DNA from: Hymenolepis diminuta
Lineage: Eukaryota; Platyhelminthes; Cestoda; Cyclophyllidea; Hymenolepididae
Assembly (NCBI GenBank): GCA_900708905.1
Contig: CAADRB010000018.1
Span: 1,249,668 to 1,313,667, forward strand
Direction: 5' to 3'
DNA length: 64,000 bases
Position numbers and translations under genes: made by a program. Positions within the stretch are counted from its first letter, which is position 1. Each line of letters opens with the position of its first letter. Below are positions 11,901 through 22,755 of this stretch, one piece after another. The notes beneath the pieces were generated by a model. It was not told where the DNA came from. It was given only the letters and a program-made list of their open reading frames with translations, and did no database searches.

Positions 11901-14900
11901 TTAAAATACTGGCTCTGCAGTCCTTCTTCTTGAATTTTATAGATTTACTTTAAAATTTCATGATTTGCATATTTTCTATTCTTCTAAAGACTACAAAAAA
12001 ATAACTTTTCCTTGGAAGTTCACTTAAATAGTAATAGCCCTCTTTAAAACTCTTCGCGAATGCTGATTTTATGCCAATGTTTGTTCAGAATGCTTACCAT
12101 TTCAACACTTCTTAAGGAGTAAGTAACCTAAATTCATTATGTAGCCGTAAAATAAATAGAAAGACAGTCGTTTCCGGAAGTATCATAATATCTCTTTCTA
12201 GTTTAGTGTGTAACCAGATCAAAAAATGATAATGAGAAAAATAAACATTCATATCAAATGAAAGAAGAATATTTGAATTTTAAACTGTTTTTTTTTGTTC
12301 CAACTTTTGCGGAGAAATGGCATCATTAAGTTTCAAAGTTCACTTAAATAGAATCTATTCTTTGATATTTAAAAAAAGCTAAATGACTTTTCATTATGAT
12401 TTACTCATGTTGTTTTCAGAAAAAATTTGTTTTTCCTGAAAAATGAAGCAACATGTAGATTTCCATTATGTAATGCGAATGAAAATTAGAAAATTCCATG
12501 TAGGTGAATTAATTGAACTGAGCTAATATCCAGCGAAATCTGTTGGATTCAGGCAACCTTTTCTATTTATTTGATATTTACAGTTGCAGGAATTGTGATT
12601 AACATTTAAGACTTATCAAAATGTGATTTTATAAGATTTTTACAGGTCAGAAATACACGGATGGAACAACGGTCTAACCAACTTACGAGAAAGTAACTTC
12701 AAGAGGATGCTTCCTCAGAGTCACTAAAGAGATGGTTAATAGTAAATTATTATTCAAGCGGGTAAAGAAAAAAGACATTTTCTGCATATTCGTCCGTCCG
12801 GCATTAGCTCCAAAAGTACATCGAATCATTCTAATAATGCATTAAATTTTTCGCATAATTAAACATTTCAGGGTAGTTTTCTTACATTACGGACAGCGAT
12901 CCCATTAATGAATGGGAGAGAAATAAGATTAAGGTACCATTCAACAAATTTCGAAAACTAAAATTTGAGCATTTGACGACTTTAATCTCTTCCTGATCTC
13001 TTTAATTTTACATTTCGAGTTTGCAAAGTGAAATGACACTCCTCACAATTTTATAGCAAATATCGGAAAAGTGGTCAGTTATTTTCTCAATGAAGAGGGA
13101 AAACACATAGGGCCTACGCTTAGGTCTGGGCAAATTCACTTAATAGAGCCCAAAACTAATGGATGTATGGCCTAGTAAACCACTTTTGCACAAGTATTAG
13201 ACAAATACAAGACAAAATTTCGGAATACCTGAGAATTGATGACAATATTTTCCAAACAGAGTTCTTGAAGACGGTTTCCATTACTGGAGGGTATGCCTAA
13301 TATCAGAGGTCCGTCAACCAACACAGACGTAGACAGTCCATCGAAGGTCAGTCGCTGACTGCACGACCAATTTTTAACACAGTGGTCAACAACGAGAACT
13401 ATTTCAACACCGATTGGCTGGAATTCAAACGTAGATAAGAATAATTCAAATAGATAAATATGTGGTGATTGATTTGTCAAGACTTGCCGTTTTGGAGATG
13501 AAAAGATCCAGACGATGCCACTGATTGTCATGCAGAGATGCTACATTCGCTATCTGATAATTTTCATTCAAGCCAACCACTGGTTTCCCCAAATCCTGAC
13601 CCAAAGTAATTTTCGAACCGTTTTTCTACAAGGTAAAGAAAACCATGCCTTATTAATCTCTTAAATTAAATAGATTTTGCAAGAAATATTCAGTGCACTT
13701 TTTGGTAGTGTTTTTATAATCTTACGCCCTTCCACAGGCGACAACGGTTATGGCCTTACTAAAGATCATTCATGCTCTATTATTTTATCGTTTTAATAAT
13801 CCGTATGGAGTCTCTATATATCAAACTTTAATAGAATAAAATTAAAGGTTTCCTTGTTTATAATACAGAGCGATTGTTTAAAGTGTATCTGTCATTATCA
13901 CACCTTGAATTTATATAATTTGATTTGTAGTAACTTTTTTGCTACGCATTTCAACACTTCGAAATCATTTTCATGCATGAATCCATAGTAGATGTATCAC
14001 GTGAATCTTAAGACTTGCCTCTTTTATTTGAGATTAACAAAATGCACTTTAATAGTTTCTAACATGTTCAGACATTAAATGAGAAGGCGGTACAAGATTT
14101 GCATAATTTGAAGACATCATAATCACGTGGTCCTTCTTCTTGATTGAATAGCGGATGCCACTTGATCACTTGCAATGGCAGAAGCTGCGAATTCTGAATA
14201 TCAAAAGACGTTTCATGCAGACTGTGTATCCATAGACTGATCACAATTGCTTGCTTTTGTCTCGCCAATTTCAAATTAACTTATCAAACACCCAGTGAAA
14301 TAAAGCAACTGGTGATGCTCGTTTAATGGCATACAGATTTAGCCAGCCATAATATACAATTATTTTTTTAAATCAGTGATTAAATTTTGTAAGTAACTTG
14401 TTTATATGGTACATAACTTAAAAAAAGGATATTTTCATCCCCAAATTCCGTTAAATTTGCGCCATTAAGAGCGCAAAATTCAGATAGCTAAATTCTGAAA
14501 AGCGAACTTTTGTTTTGCTTATGCTTATTTTGCACCAAATAAAACGATGTGTTTCAATACTGGCTCCCCCAGACCCTCTTTTGTTCATAGTTTCCAATAA
14601 GTTATGAAGAGAATGACTAACCCACTGTGAGAGAAGATGGATCAGGTTGCAAAATTGGGTAAAGAATTCGTAGGCAGAAAAATAGAAACATCAGACACTC
14701 TTATTAAGAGTAAAGTATTTATTATTAGTTCTACTGCATTTGAGAACATTTCTTTTGCTTTCAAATGGCGCTTGACCATTCCAATTTGTCAAGTTATCGC
14801 TTGTTTAATATTAGTGATTTCAATAGAAATTAACTTTATAGCGTATTTAACTTTCACCTTGGTTAACAACGAATCAATTTCGTCAAGCATTTTTTTTATT

Positions 14901-17900
14901 TGAAATACACTTTTTATGGAACTTATAATTCAAAATTGAAGAACATACTTCGTCACCAAGAGAAAAAATTCCACCCGTTCCTCGGTAGTCTTTTGAAATA
15001 AATTCCAAGGAGATATGCAAAGGAAGGGAGAGAGCGAGGCTTTGTGAGACTGTGAGTGGTTTTTGCAGATTTTCAAAGTTCACTCGCACCGCCTCGCACA
15101 GAGGACCAGTGTTGACACGATTTCGGGGACATTCACAACTACAAATAAACATATAAATGCAGATATCAAATATTTTGGTATTAGCTTGTTCCAAAATTTG
15201 CATAAAATAACGGATTATGAACAGGCAATCATTGAACTATATTTCAATAATCAAATTCTATCCGCTTTAAGAAATAAGTGAAAATGACTGATTAAGAATG
15301 AGCAAAAATTTTGATCAAATTCGAATATACGTGCCTTAAATCGATCTCTAAATTGAATGAACGGTTTCATAAAATGTTTTAATATATTTTCCCGTAACAA
15401 CTAAACCGTAACTAATTGAAAGCAGCAAATTTGTAGGAATGCCTGCGTTTTTTAGGGATACTAATAAATCGGTTAGAGAATGATAATTAGAACCAACTTA
15501 TCCGCATTAAAATTTAAGTAAAATAAAGTTAACTTTCTCATAATCATGCAGATAACATCTGTTAAGGTGATGGACACCAGATGTAGGTATTGGATTTTGA
15601 TGGTAAATACTATTTAGCTGGCAAGGGGTTTATCCATAACTACCTACTAAGAAATTATGTACACTTAAAATGAAGTCATCACCCAGTTTTTCAAATTTGT
15701 GCAATTTGGGGTTATACTTTCTTAAACTTTCAAATGAACTAAAAGAAGTTTGCGAAATACGTAATTACGGTAACCAAATTCTGACTACTACCTTCCAAAC
15801 TAGGCCCCAAAAGGCCTGATCATTCCCAACAGTCCTGAATGTAAAGAGTCACAAATCACAACTTGAGAGTTAAAAATTAATTTTTACTCTTTGGATCGAA
15901 ACCTTTTAAATTTATTTTCCTCTCCTTGAAATTCATAAATCATCTGGTTTAATTTGAAATGTTTAATGCAAGGAATAAATAACCAGACAAAATGCCAATC
16001 TAAATATTATTGTACAAATTCATTTAGATTTGATTGATATAGTTTTTTTCTAAAATAAAAAGAGAAGTGATTCAAAATAAACTAGTTTATAAATATATCA
16101 CATAGCAAAAAACGTCTCCTCATATCAGGAAGTTACACTGTGCTCATGAACTTTCATCGAAAAAGTCAAAAACTTTCCTGGTTCGTGATAATGTTGATAA
16201 ATCAAGATTTCCAAAAGGTGACGGTAAATTGCATGACTTAAACCACCCACCAACCCACAGGTGTCTCTTGTGGAAAATTTTTTTCTCACGATTAAATATG
16301 TGAGATAGCACAAATTTCACCTCAGATGTGAGAAAAGCACACAAAAATGGCCTCCAAACCATTTTTCCACAAGAACTTTCTCGCCGTTATGCCACTGTCG
16401 AGTGGGTAGAAGGTTGATGGCCTCGACAGAAGAAAAAACGGTGACATGAGGTCACACACAAAAAATTTGGATAGTGCAAATCGGATTCAAGAAATTGCGT
16501 TCACCGCATACAATTTTAAAAAAAGTGAGACGAAAATTTCGGCAAATTTAAATTAAGAAATTGCAATTCTCCATTGTACTATTGATAAGCTAGGTGGTGT
16601 AAAGCATTGTGCAGTTAGCTTGATATTCCCTGACTTCTTAAGCAGTCACTCTCTGGACATTCGATTTTCTATTTGTCGTTTATGAACTGCCAACTCACAA
16701 ATTGACGCATAAGATTTTGTTCATGTCATTTCATGTTATGGTCATCGGAAGTAGAATTGAAATTATCTCTAACAACGATTCCTCAAGCTTGTGACAGAAT
16801 GTTGTTGAGCCACTGTCGCATCATATCAGACTACAGTTATCATCAAAATATAAATATGGAACAGAAGTTCTAATTTTGCGTGAAATCGCAAGTGAAAAAT
16901 CCATAATAACTAAACAAGACAAAATTTGGCATTTTAACAAAAATAATAACTCTAATTTAGTTAGCAAAGTGATGATTCTTCGTGGTAGCTTATGAACAAC
17001 TTTAAATTCTAAATAGAGATACATTTCATTCGAAGTCGGCATCATTTGAGATTGACAGTTGCTCTCCTTTTAACTTTTTCAACGCCCAATTATTTCAGGT
17101 ACCGCATATGATAGTCTTGTTCCTAGAGGTACAATATTCGCCACATTTACATCATTTAGAAAGCATTAAAACACAAATTACATATAACCGTTTCTCTCCC
17201 TTCCCTCGATTAGCGATGCTGAACTGATTCGTTCATTTGATTTTGTTTAAAAAAATGTTTAACAGATCTGTAAGGCAAACTAATCTATTATTTATCCAAA
17301 ATAAAACTAATGGAAAGAAAAGAATTAAATTCATGCTTACAATGTTCGTCCATTAAGTGTCTGTCGTATTCCTCCATGCTTACATTTTGGATACTCATTC
17401 AAACATTCCACCAATAAAGGAGCCAGACAAATCATCGAATACAGAGGTATATTTCTTATCTAAAATGAAATAAATACAAATGATTATAAATGAAAAACCC
17501 AAAATGAGTTAGATATCGAGTATCACCTCCTCCATCCTCAATATGTAAATTAGATTTGATTAATCAAAATATGATAATGATAACGGCCATAATGACAATA
17601 AAACGTAGGGAAAGAGTATTAGTCATCAGGATGATGACAAAGAAAGGAAAAACGAGTAATATGGATGTAAAAGAGGGGAGACGAGATGTGCATTAAATCG
17701 AACGAAACCTGGAAAAGAGTTTCGAGTACTGGCATTGTGTGACATTTCGATACCTAGCATCTGATTTCGTTTCTAATCTGCATAAAAATGAATAGAGATG
17801 ACAAAGCTCGAACCAGATGGCAACCTTTACGTCTGAAAATTGCACCGTGCAGACGTAAAAAATCCTAGCAAACATTTTGCACTATGCTTCCGGGGACGAT

Positions 17901-18238
17901 TTCACTAATAGATTCTTGTCAATTAGAACTATTTGGAACTGAGCCAAGATATATATAAAAAAATGAATGGTGCCAGGGCTGTTTTTTCAGATATATATTT
18001 CTTGAAATATTTTTCATACAAAATACCTTATTAGTGGTACTAAACCATCTAAGTGTGGTTTTAACGTAGTCGTAGGAGAGCGGTTGTCAAGATTGCCAAT
18101 CGACATTTTCACCTGGCCACCCACGTAGAAGGAAAACGTTGGGTCATAAAATAATAATGATTCAGAGGTCACGTGTGGGCTTAACTCACTGAATGACCTG
18201 AGGTCAAATCTGTGGATGCTTAGTGGATGAACCCACTT
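5799..18238 (-). CDS. EGF/LamG transmembrane receptor, cadherin-like, 5' partial
   Basis: Cell-surface receptor assembled from 15 exons: complement of 18027-18238, 17341-17454, 14949-15138, 14170-14193, 13488-13625, 13229-13417, 10660-10909, 9563-9702, 8880-8989, 8672-8811, 8410-8605, 7938-8206, 6706-6843, 6550-6630, 5799-5998. Joins are in phase (2391 bases, 796 residues plus stop). Order: LamG-like end, EGF, LamG, EGF, LamG, EGF, EGF, transmembrane helix, basic stop-transfer KRKRLKKK and a tail of about 125 residues. This matches the membrane-proximal part of invertebrate classical (DN-cadherin type) or FAT cadherins. The YAFEG motif in the tail favours a classical cadherin with a catenin-binding site. 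No cadherin repeats are visible upstream, so the start is unknown. Another EGF/LamG receptor is possible. Confidence 0.75.
6550..6630 (-). CDS. Receptor exon n: cytoplasmic tail
   Basis: EEDYRGYLNLNTLKVPEIAMRP, an acidic/tyrosine juxtamembrane stretch. 81 bases, phase 1-1, acceptor ttgaatgcag, donor gtgagt. It could be skipped without changing frame. Confidence 0.78.
6706..6843 (-). CDS. Receptor exon m: TM helix end and basic anchor
   Basis: VFWVVFCVCWF continues the transmembrane helix in frame from the previous exon, followed by KRKRLKKK as the cytoplasmic stop-transfer signal, then a Ser/Asn-rich stretch. Acceptor gttttttatag; donor G/gtttgt is weak, but the frame stops two codons later. 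Confidence 0.85.
7938..8206 (-). CDS. Receptor exon l: EGF 4 and start of TM helix
   Basis: CKPGY closes EGF 3. SCTPNPCLNGGECF ... CGCSDGWTGLFCE is a textbook EGF module (EGF 4), with NET sites for N-glycosylation inside. WWLIPVFFVLILI begins the transmembrane helix. Acceptor ttttacttttag, donor gtgagt, one base left over. Confidence 0.92.
8410..8605 (-). CDS. Receptor exon k: LamG 2 end and EGF 3
   Basis: CLSDVRLELRDS is the classic Cys-containing LamG end. CKSEDLCALSNPCGPKEDC and WRGFRCE give the third EGF module, completed by the next exon. Acceptor gtttttcag, donor gtaagt. Confidence 0.9.
8672..8811 (-). CDS. Receptor exon j: LamG 2 middle
   Basis: ADTRLRMVELMVDGLWNTFYN, then LPTDFSSS and PDRVLILEAVS. 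The acceptor at ctgatatag is needed for the frame; the AG eight bases downstream would shift it. Donor gtatgt, one base left over. Confidence 0.85.
8880..8989 (-). CDS. Receptor exon i: LamG 2 core
   Basis: LENGTLELLVDASDLPL, then IADGMWHMIQLTVTP; DGMWH is the LamG DGxWH signature. Acceptor ctatttttcag, donor gtaggc, two bases left over. Confidence 0.87.
9563..9702 (-). CDS. Receptor exon h: LamG 2 start
   Basis: TSEWLVTGPVSINIQNGHGF, then LILSLRTRQRNTAVIRSRDGLFRLD, the opening strands of the second LamG domain. Acceptor gcatttttag, donor gtaagt, phase 0 at the end. Confidence 0.87.
10660..10909 (-). CDS. Receptor exon g: LamG 1 end and EGF 2
   Basis: LIDLWESTQN finishes LamG 1. A Cys-rich stretch CPKCEEACYF ... 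KCGDEGVCRNP ... YVCTCQAGYQP is an EGF-like module with extra cysteines. Acceptor tttgttgaag, donor gtaagt, one base left over. NGT and NAS are potential N-glycosylation sites. Confidence 0.87.
10910..13228 (-). other. Receptor intron, 2.3 kb
   Basis: Phase 0 intron inside LamG 1. No open frame, repeat or RNA gene could be supported. Confidence 0.6.
13229..13417 (-). CDS. Receptor exon f: LamG 1 C-terminal half
   Basis: PIGVEIVLVVDHCVKNWSC then LVDGPLILGIPSS and LQELCLENIVINSQ, the Cys-containing end strands of LamG. Acceptor gaattccag follows a 70-base GC-AG intron; donor gtattc, phase 0. Confidence 0.87.
13488..13625 (-). CDS. Receptor exon e: LamG 1 core
   Basis: KNGSKITLGQDLG, then IANVASLHDNQWHRLDLFISKT; the DNQWHRLDL motif is diagnostic of LamG. 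Acceptor accttgtag. It ends at ACG/gcaagt, a GC donor; GT donors nearby break the frame. Phase 0-0. Confidence 0.85.
14170..14193 (-). CDS. Receptor exon d: 24-base microexon in LamG 1
   Basis: Encodes NSQLLPLQ, phase 0-0. Joined to its neighbours it gives GIFSLGDE-NSQLLPLQ-KNG, the same spacing as the GLLLY...FLALEL.NG strand pair of LamG domains; without it LamG 1 lacks a strand. Acceptor gatattcag is good, donor gtgatc is weak. A longer exon reaching toward 14100 is possible. Confidence 0.5.
14949..15138 (-). CDS. Receptor exon c: EGF 1 end and LamG 1 start
   Basis: CECPRNRVNTGPLCE closes the EGF module. VRVNFENLQKPLTVSQSLAL starts the LamG fold, ending GTGGIFSLGDE. Acceptor tttatttgtag, donor gtatgt, phase 0 at the end. 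Confidence 0.85.
15139..17340 (-). other. Receptor intron, 2.2 kb
   Basis: Splits EGF 1. Short open frames near 16125-16362 on the minus strand show no domain signal and overlap each other in two frames. Nothing else seen. Confidence 0.6.
17341..17454 (-). CDS. Receptor exon b: EGF 1, first half
   Basis: NIPLYSMICLAPLLVEC then CLNEYPKCKHGGIRQTLNGRT. The Cys spacing and HGG are those of an EGF module that is completed by the next exon. The acceptor giving an initial single A was chosen because the alternative five bases upstream makes TAA. Donor gtaagc, two bases left over. Confidence 0.75.
18027..18238 (-). CDS. Receptor exon a: LamG-like segment
   Basis: First exon found. Encodes HRFDLRSFSEL, FYDPTFSFYVGGQ and LDGLVPLIR. 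The FYVGG core is typical of the last strands of LamG domains, but the usual Cys is missing. Donor gtattt leaves two bases. The 5' end is uncertain: AGs at 18239 and 18236 (minus-strand acceptors) both fit, and the exon could be part of something longer. Confidence 0.5.
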
Positions 18239-21200
18239 CTTGGATTAATGATGGCCAACAAATTATTGAACCATATTAGTCCACGGTTGATCGTTCGATC
18301 ATTGGGCGCTAGATAGCGAGCATTGAACCCATTGCCTCAGACTTTGTAAAAATTTGCGGCTTTTTTTCATTACCAACCTGTTATACTTTTGTAATAAACG
18401 AAGGAAATAAAAATAACTTCTCATTTTAAATAAAGAAAATGTAGAATGAGGCGTAAATATTTTTGCAAGAAGTGACTTATAATGCACCATTGAAAAGGCA
18501 GCTATATTGAAGAAAATTATCGAGTGAAACTCAAATCAGTTGCATATTTTCTCCGACATTTCCCGACATAAACAAGGTTCTGGCACAAATAAATTTAATT
18601 AATGGTTCATCCTCGTCACGGATAAGTTTGACAGAAAGTGCTAATGGTTACTGTAAGACTAAATCAATAATATCCTTTGCTAGCTTAAACTAAACAAAGT
18701 AAGAGATATTTAGCTACTCAAATATTAGTATCAATGGCTGAAAATGTATGAGAAAATATAAACAGTAAAATTTTGAAGTAGAAATCAAGCCATCCGAAAT
18801 TTCACCAGCAAAGTCCAATGACATTTTAAATAATAACATGTCATATGCAAAGCAATTCAGGTGTTAAAAGATAAAATTCAAAGTACTGACCATTATTCTC
18901 ATAGTTGGTTAAGCGACGATCAAAATTCCATATCAATTGAACCAAATATGATCCGAACGATTAGTCACGATTCGGCACCTTTGGAACAAGCAATCGTGTG
19001 CACGGGTGCAAACGCTAAGAGATTGATTATCAACCAATCACAGCCCTACACACTTGCCTTTAATTGGCTTCCCATTTAACCAATCACACGTTCATGTTGA
19101 GCAGGCGCTGTTTTACGATCGCTCAATGCCATTTGCATATGTTGAATAATGATTAGCGGTTAAAAATTGTGATATACGAAATTAAATTGTACTTTATAAT
19201 GAACTTTTGCAAGCTGTGCATTTTATCATGGAGACATATTTTATGACTACTTAGTATTTCGGATATTTTAGGTAAAATAATTTCGTTTGATAATCTAAGT
19301 GGTTTTTTTTTGTCCCTCAAATTAATAATTATCCAAATTCACTGACAAAGGATATCCTAGGGACGTTTTCTCGGTATTAATCGATGCAGATGTTAATTCT
19401 ATTTAATTTTTTTCTTCTTTAAATGTTAAAATTAAAAAACTCCTAATATGCATGGGTAGAATAGTTCTCCCACTGGAATACCATCGGAAACATAAGGTTC
19501 AGGTCATATCTTCTAAACAAAATTGATCTAAATGGTGGTTTCTTACATGGAAATATCGAACGGTTTTTGTCTTATCTATGATATTTTATGAGATACCATC
19601 AGTTTCCCCATATTCTCATTCAGTGATTAAAATCCTCATGCTTTAAATTCCGGTAATATTAAGATTATCTGGCCGGATATTTTGTTTCATAATTGAACAA
19701 GTGTTCAGTAGAAAATTTTTCTGTTGTGTGTGACATGAAGATCTATGATTCATTTTCCATAAGCAGAGAAAATATGAATCAGTTATAACTTATAAATCCC
19801 TGGATCTGTGTCAGATAATTAATCAGAGGTCAACAGTCTCCATCAAGTTTTGCTCTCATTAGAAAGCGGGTGTTGATTACATTGGTTATTCCCTACATCT
19901 GACCAACTGAATTAAGAAAGTTAAGTAATGTGTATTAAATTCTTCACAACTCTACAAAAATAAAAGGATGATAATTTGCAGATATATAGGAAACCGAAAG
20001 CCAACGTCGTTCAGAACTTTATATCAGTGATTTTTATTTTAATTTAACCAATATGTCACAATTGTATATGTATTTTTGACCAACTTTTATTCAAAGGTGA
20101 GTTTGTCTTTATATCAGGCTAATTAAAATATTCCTCTTTTACGGCATCTTTCCATTTCACCCTTGTGACTTCTATTTTCTCGATATAAAATCTTTGGTGA
20201 TTTCTGTAAACTCTCTCATTGCCTTCTATTCTATGCCTGTTATTTTGGTGGATATTTAGGGATGTAGCCTGGAATCATAACAGAAAGCAAATAGAAATAC
20301 AAAACATACTTTTTTGACCTTTAATATCAAATTAGTCAATCCAAAAGCGTCATTTGAAAATGGGCAAGAATTGCCACTATTTACCCCGACCACTTCTAAT
20401 ACTTAGAAATATTGCCCCACACTAATTTGTCCACAGAAAAGGGGGAACAGTGATAATCACAGCTAATTTTGCGGATTTCAACTTATGTTCCAACGAATGC
20501 AGTGAATGGAAACAGAACGGATGAGGCCAACTATTGCTTTACTGAAATATTGAATGATTTAAAATGAATATCTTCTCAGGGCTTCAATATTCATAATATA
20601 CGCAAATTCAAATTCGTGATTTGATAGCCAAAGGTGTTATTAATCTTTAAAATTCCCTTATTCTACAAGTTATGCACATTTTTGACACGAGCTATGGTTT
20701 AAAATTTCACGAAAAAAGATTTTCACCTTTTCTCTTAAAGTTTTAAATCAGTTACATTCCACTGTTCTTATTTTAATGCTTTTCAGTTTTAATCGATTCT
20801 AATTAGATCACTTTGCCCATTGCCTTCCAATTACTACTCATTACGATAAACTTATATACATCAAAAATTCATTCTTAGCCAATAAACCAAACATGCTTCA
20901 AGTTCACGAAATTATTTTCTCAGAAACCATATAAGAGATTCCAAAACATATAAATCAGTAAGCAAATAGTTTTGTGTTAGACCTTATTTCTGATAAGTTT
21001 AAAAACAAAATTGTCCTATTACCCACCATGATGTCTTGGGAAAAGTTAATAATCTTCTAAGATCTGGGTGTTTTTTCTTGTCGCCATAAGTTTATTTTTC
21101 AGAAGATAGAAATGCTTGGATATACATTTACATTTGCCACTTAAATTGCTCTCATACATCAATTAAATTACTTAAAAAGAAGAATCATTGATTGACCTTT

Positions 21201-22656
21201 AATAAAAAGTTCGGGTATATATTTTACATGCGCCTATTCAAGACTATATTCAGTCCGACGAAGCAAAATTTTTTTACAATCAGCAGTACTTTACATAACA
21301 GTTACTATTTAGAAATCGAATTATTAAATTATTTTGCCAATCCAAGAAAGGTTACGAAAATGCGGATGTACCAATCAAAATGTCAGCAATTGGCTATTAA
21401 TAAATAAGTATGCGAAAACATAATCAGGAAGAAACACTACGATATAATAATAAACAAAATAGATATGATTTTATTTAATTATTTTATTTGTTGAGAAAAA
21501 ATATCTCTATAGATAATACGACTTAAATTCTTCTTAACCCTATTGAAAGTGCATGTCAATACGAAACAGTTATGTGGTTTTGTTCGTATTAGATTAAAAT
21601 TTGGCGATCATATGATGAGGAGGATGTTGGACTACCTCAGCTATAATTTGAGTGAATACCTAACCGTTTTACAGGTATCGTCTGTGTATTGATTAGCATG
21701 AACATCTAGGTCATGGATTTACATATAACGATAAGCAACCATTCCATGGAATAACAGAACAAATTACTTACTAAATATTAAATTAATATATGATCAAATA
21801 CGAATTTCTATTTTCGAGCAAATTATTATGTTATCCATCTACAAAATCGGGAACCATTTCTTTAGAAATAAAACACTTTGCAAAACAGAAATATCTGTAA
21901 GTTAGAAAACTAAGTTCCAAAATATCTGCTATCAACCAAATTTTCTAGATGGTTTATCAATACAATTTGAAGGAGAGAACAGCTTTAAATAAGCGAATTA
22001 ATCAATATCTTGTTAAGGTAAGTGAGAATGAAATTAATCCCGATGCATAATTCACAATCTAAAATACTAAAGATTTCGAAATAAATCATTAAATAACATT
22101 AGTTTAGATTTTAATACACAATTGTGATATAAATCACAGAGTGGTACAGAATAAAATGCCTAGATAAATATAATAAGACATATGTTCATACTGACATATT
22201 AAACTTATGCATTAAAATTGTATTGCTTGATGTAATAGGTAATCATAATATAGAGGAATAAGAAATAATAAATATTGACGATTATGCTAAACTGATCTAA
22301 AGATTAATTATTGAGTTAATGTTTGTAATTTACAGCAACGAACGCTGCTGTTATGGTAACAGAATCGACACGTAACTCAATTTATGTGACCTTATCAATA
22401 TAACCTTGAAAATTGAGCTATGATTTAATTTTGCACAATTTACAAATATGCATTGCCTCTTTAGGAAAAATTATTTAAAACTGTTTATCAAATATTTTCT
22501 CTAAAGTCATTAAGTATTATTAATTTTTGGTAGATCGTTTAGTTTCTTTTACTTTCATTTAATCATATATCTTGACGCAAAATTGCAAAGCTCCAGACAT
22601 TTATAATGATCTACTATTTTACATTCATATTACCAGGATAGATAGTTTTTCCAACA
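18239..22656. other. Spacer between divergent receptor and AK9 genes
   Basis: AT-rich, 4.4 kb. It may hold more 5' exons of the receptor, since that gene has no start here; a minus-strand stretch near 18550-18640 (LSVKLIRDEDEPL) looks coding but could not be joined. The CCAAT cluster near 19.0-19.1 kb is the only promoter-like feature seen. Confidence 0.5.
19034..19086. promoter_or_regulatory. Cluster of three CCAAT boxes
   Basis: CCAATCA at 19034-19040 and again at 19080-19086, with an inverted ATTGGCT at 19063-19069 between them, in a locally GC-richer patch (about 18950-19130). NF-Y sites in clusters mark many animal promoters. It lies about 0.8 kb upstream of the first receptor exon found and 3.6 kb upstream of AK9. 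No TATA box was identified. Confidence 0.3.
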
Positions 22657-22755
22657 ATGAACCCTGATGTAGAAACTTCGGTTTTTTATCAGGATGATTC
22701 CCAAACAACATTCTCATATGACAAAGAAGTTCTATTTTATGCGGATAGAGAGAAG
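22657..22755 (+). CDS. AK9: AK9 exon 1 (residues 1-33)
   Basis: Start exon. ATG at 22657 follows an in-frame TAG at 22639-22641, so no longer N-terminus is possible in this exon. Acidic, Tyr/Phe-rich leader ending in ADREK. Phase 0 donor AAG/gtaatc. The intron that follows is only 33 bases (22756-22788). Confidence 0.85.

Noticed and set aside
14068..14274. 68-codon minus-strand frame around the receptor microexon
   Set aside because: Taken whole it has no in-phase donor to the next LamG exon and adds about 60 residues that do not fit the fold; only the 24-base core was kept.
16125..16362. Two overlapping minus-strand open frames in a receptor intron
   Set aside because: Two frames open over the same bases, no EGF, LamG or cadherin signal, and flanking exons 17341 and 15138 already join in phase.
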